From the NCBI GenBank assembly GCA_023664665.1, contig JAMPEY010000005.1:77825-141824 (forward strand): 64,000 nt of DNA. The letters are read 5' to 3'. Origin of the DNA: Lachnoclostridium sp. GTDB lineage: Bacteria > Bacillota > Clostridia > Lachnospirales > Lachnospiraceae. Shown one piece after another: positions 63,210-64,000 of the stretch (the stretch's first letter is position 1; every line of letters starts with the position of its first letter). Below the pieces are notes generated by a model. It was given only the letters and a program-made list of their open reading frames with translations. It had not been told where the DNA came from and did no database searches. The position numbers and the translations under genes were made by a program.

Positions 63210-63509
63210 TTAAACCATTTCTTCCGCCCCCGTGGGCAGGCACTTCCCCAAAAACATCGCCTTGCAGTCAGAAAATCCCAACAGATAGGCGAGCATCCCA
63301 TATCTGGAGCCGAGCGCGTTCTGCTCGCTGACGTAGCGGTCAATCAGCAGCCGGACATCTACCGGCAGCCCCACCCTTTCCAGTTCGCCGGAATAGACAT
63401 CAGACCTGCGGAGAATCTCCTGGTATTCCCCGTCACTGTTCACGATGCTGTTCATGACGCCGTTCATGCGGGTGTCCATCAATTGGTACAGTGCAGAATC
63501 CTTTTCCAT
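63210..63509 (-). CDS. Small mobile-element-associated protein, 99 aa
   Basis: Start taken at ATG 63509 after GGAGGG. The product is soluble and mostly helical (DSALYQLMDTRMNGVMNSI; VRLLIDRYVSEQNALGSRYG; AYLLGFSDCKAMFLGK). I recall similar proteins beside conjugative or phage elements in gut Clostridia but cannot give a family name. It is GC-rich like the adjacent recombinase fragment and belongs to the same segment. Confidence 0.7.
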   Translation of the reverse strand: MEKDSALYQLMDTRMNGVMNSIVNSDGEYQEILRRSDVYSGELERVGLPVDVRLLIDRYVSEQNALGSRYGMLAYLLGFSDCKAMFLGKCLPTGAEEMV

Positions 63510-63591
63510 GCAATCCCTCCTTCCGTGGTGTCGTATCTTAACTCTGAAATTTGGGGTTGGCAAGTAGAAAAATAAAAAAAGCCGGAAACTC

Positions 63592-63620
63592 TTGTAGCGT
63601 CCGACATTTTTTGATAAAAT
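63592..63620 (+). promoter_or_regulatory. Promoter of the Fst-like toxin mRNA
   Basis: TTGTAG at 63592-63597 and TAAAAT at 63615-63620, 17-bp spacer. The leader begins near 63627. Confidence 0.6.
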
Positions 63621-63722
63621 ACATCTATGGGGTACTGCCATAACGGGATAGGCGGTCAGTCCTTCTTCGCAGAGGGACTATCCCTCTGACAACGGGTAAA
63701 ACCGGGAAAGGAGGGATTGCTT

Positions 63723-63812
63723 ATGAGTGACTATGAACTGCTGACGGTTGTTCTGATGATTCTTGGAATCATCGTGTCGATTCTGATAGCTTACATAAAC
63801 ACAAAAAAGTAA
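63723..63812 (+). CDS. Fst/holin-like type I toxin, 29 aa
   Basis: ATG at 63723 after AAAGGAGGG. The product starts MSDYELLTVVLMILGII, has one membrane helix and ends in NTKK, the pattern of the putative holin-like toxin family related to Fst/Ldr peptides. Such peptides damage the membrane when over-expressed and are held in check by a small antisense RNA. A promoter on each side and a central bidirectional terminator complete the par-like arrangement. Confidence 0.8.
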   Translation: MSDYELLTVVLMILGIIVSILIAYINTKK

Positions 63813-63845
63813 CCGCCCCCGGCCAAAGGTTGCGGTTACTTTTTG
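63807..63845. terminator. Bidirectional terminator shared by toxin and antisense RNA
   Basis: AAGTAACCGC (63807-63816) and GCGGTTACTT (63832-63841) form a perfect 10-bp stem followed by TTTT on the plus strand, with A-rich sequence on the other side. Confidence 0.85.
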
Positions 63846-63894
63846 TAATTAGCTAAACTTGGGCTGACCGTCTATCGGCAGTATTCCCTTTTGT
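63810..63894 (-). ncRNA. Predicted antisense antitoxin RNA
   Basis: Transcript inferred from a strong minus-strand promoter just upstream and a terminator at its 3' end. It would run from about 63894 to about 63810 and overlap the toxin mRNA at the terminator and stop codon. Its 5' end repeats the toxin leader. Exact ends are not known. Confidence 0.6.
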
Positions 63895-63900
63895 GCTTTT

Positions 63901-63929
63901 ATTGTAGCAGATTTTCCCGCTCCTGTCAA
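63901..63929 (-). promoter_or_regulatory. Promoter of the antisense RNA
   Basis: On the minus strand a perfect TTGACA (63929-63924) and TACAAT (63906-63901) with a 17-bp spacer; stronger than the toxin promoter, as expected for an antitoxin RNA. Confidence 0.8.
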
Positions 63930-64000
63930 ACGCTGCGGAGCAATCGATTGTGTCAAGTACTCGTTGGCACTTTTCCTATTTTTCTTTATGAACCCTTATT

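Larger units (their letters stand above)
63632..63888. repeat. Inverted repeat of the toxin leader and the antisense RNA leader
   Basis: TACTGCC, GATAG, CGGTCAG in the toxin leader (63632-63662) recur in inverse orientation at 63861-63888 as CTGACCG, CTATC, GGCAGTA. Both convergent transcripts therefore begin with the same sequence, apart from a 6-nt insertion in the toxin leader. Confidence 0.65.

Noticed and set aside
1-64000. CRISPR array, rRNA or tRNA genes
   Set aside because: No regularly spaced identical repeats of 25-40 nt and no rRNA or tRNA signature were seen; the short repeats found have two to four copies only.

Overview
The window looks like chromosomal DNA of a spore-forming, anaerobic, gut-type Firmicute, most likely a Lachnospiraceae member. 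This rests on the spoVA sporulation genes, a GerMN lipoprotein, an FprA-type flavoprotein, low-to-moderate GC, strong AGGAGG-type ribosome sites and several Clostridia-restricted protein families. No rRNA, tRNA or CRISPR array was seen. The assignment is inferred from gene content, not from a marker gene.

Layout. 1-3.2 kb: the 3' end of spoVAB, spoVAC with a terminator, a DUF4143 ATPase preceded by three direct repeats, and spoVAA. 3.2-10.6 kb: an ACT-domain protein, a glycerol-1-phosphate dehydrogenase relative, and a complete peptide ABC transporter whose two ATPases are fused into one chain. 10.2-12.2 kb: small membrane proteins, a 48-aa ORF and an Rpn/PD-(D/E)XK family protein. 12.6-22.5 kb: the most striking block. 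An XRE regulator faces an array of palindromic operators and a promoter that drives a wall-anchored protein with a cohesin-like domain. Two very large or modular secreted proteins follow, one with BspA-type leucine-rich repeats and one with a C39-like protease plus ricin-type lectin. Both end in near-identical dockerin modules. This reads as a small cohesin-dockerin surface assembly without glycoside hydrolases.

22.5-23.6 kb is an AT-rich cassette (PBECR-like nuclease and a cloverleaf-shaped RNA candidate) lying between two copies of a relB 3' end. 23.7-34.4 kb: a P-type calcium ATPase, trpS, spoVAD, spoVAE with its own sigma-G-like promoter, a transporter and several small enzymes, DegV and argG. 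34.6-42.8 kb: a PIG-L deacetylase, then argC-GNAT-argJ-argB-argD followed by an overlapping solute-binding protein. 43-55 kb: a chemoreceptor, comEA, a two-component system, a GerMN lipoprotein, comEC, holA, mscL, a TPR lipoprotein and pyrF. 55-64 kb: a soluble chemoreceptor, a TetR regulator, FprA flavoprotein, a ZIP transporter with paired operators, a disrupted DUF6796-type gene, two related membrane proteins, a second DUF4143 ATPase, a serine-recombinase remnant, and a complete Fst-like type I toxin-antitoxin locus.

Beyond genes, the window contains a two-hairpin intergenic element present twice (8.4 and 39.2 kb) whose stems differ by compensatory changes, and a spoVA gene set scattered over 30 kb and both strands.
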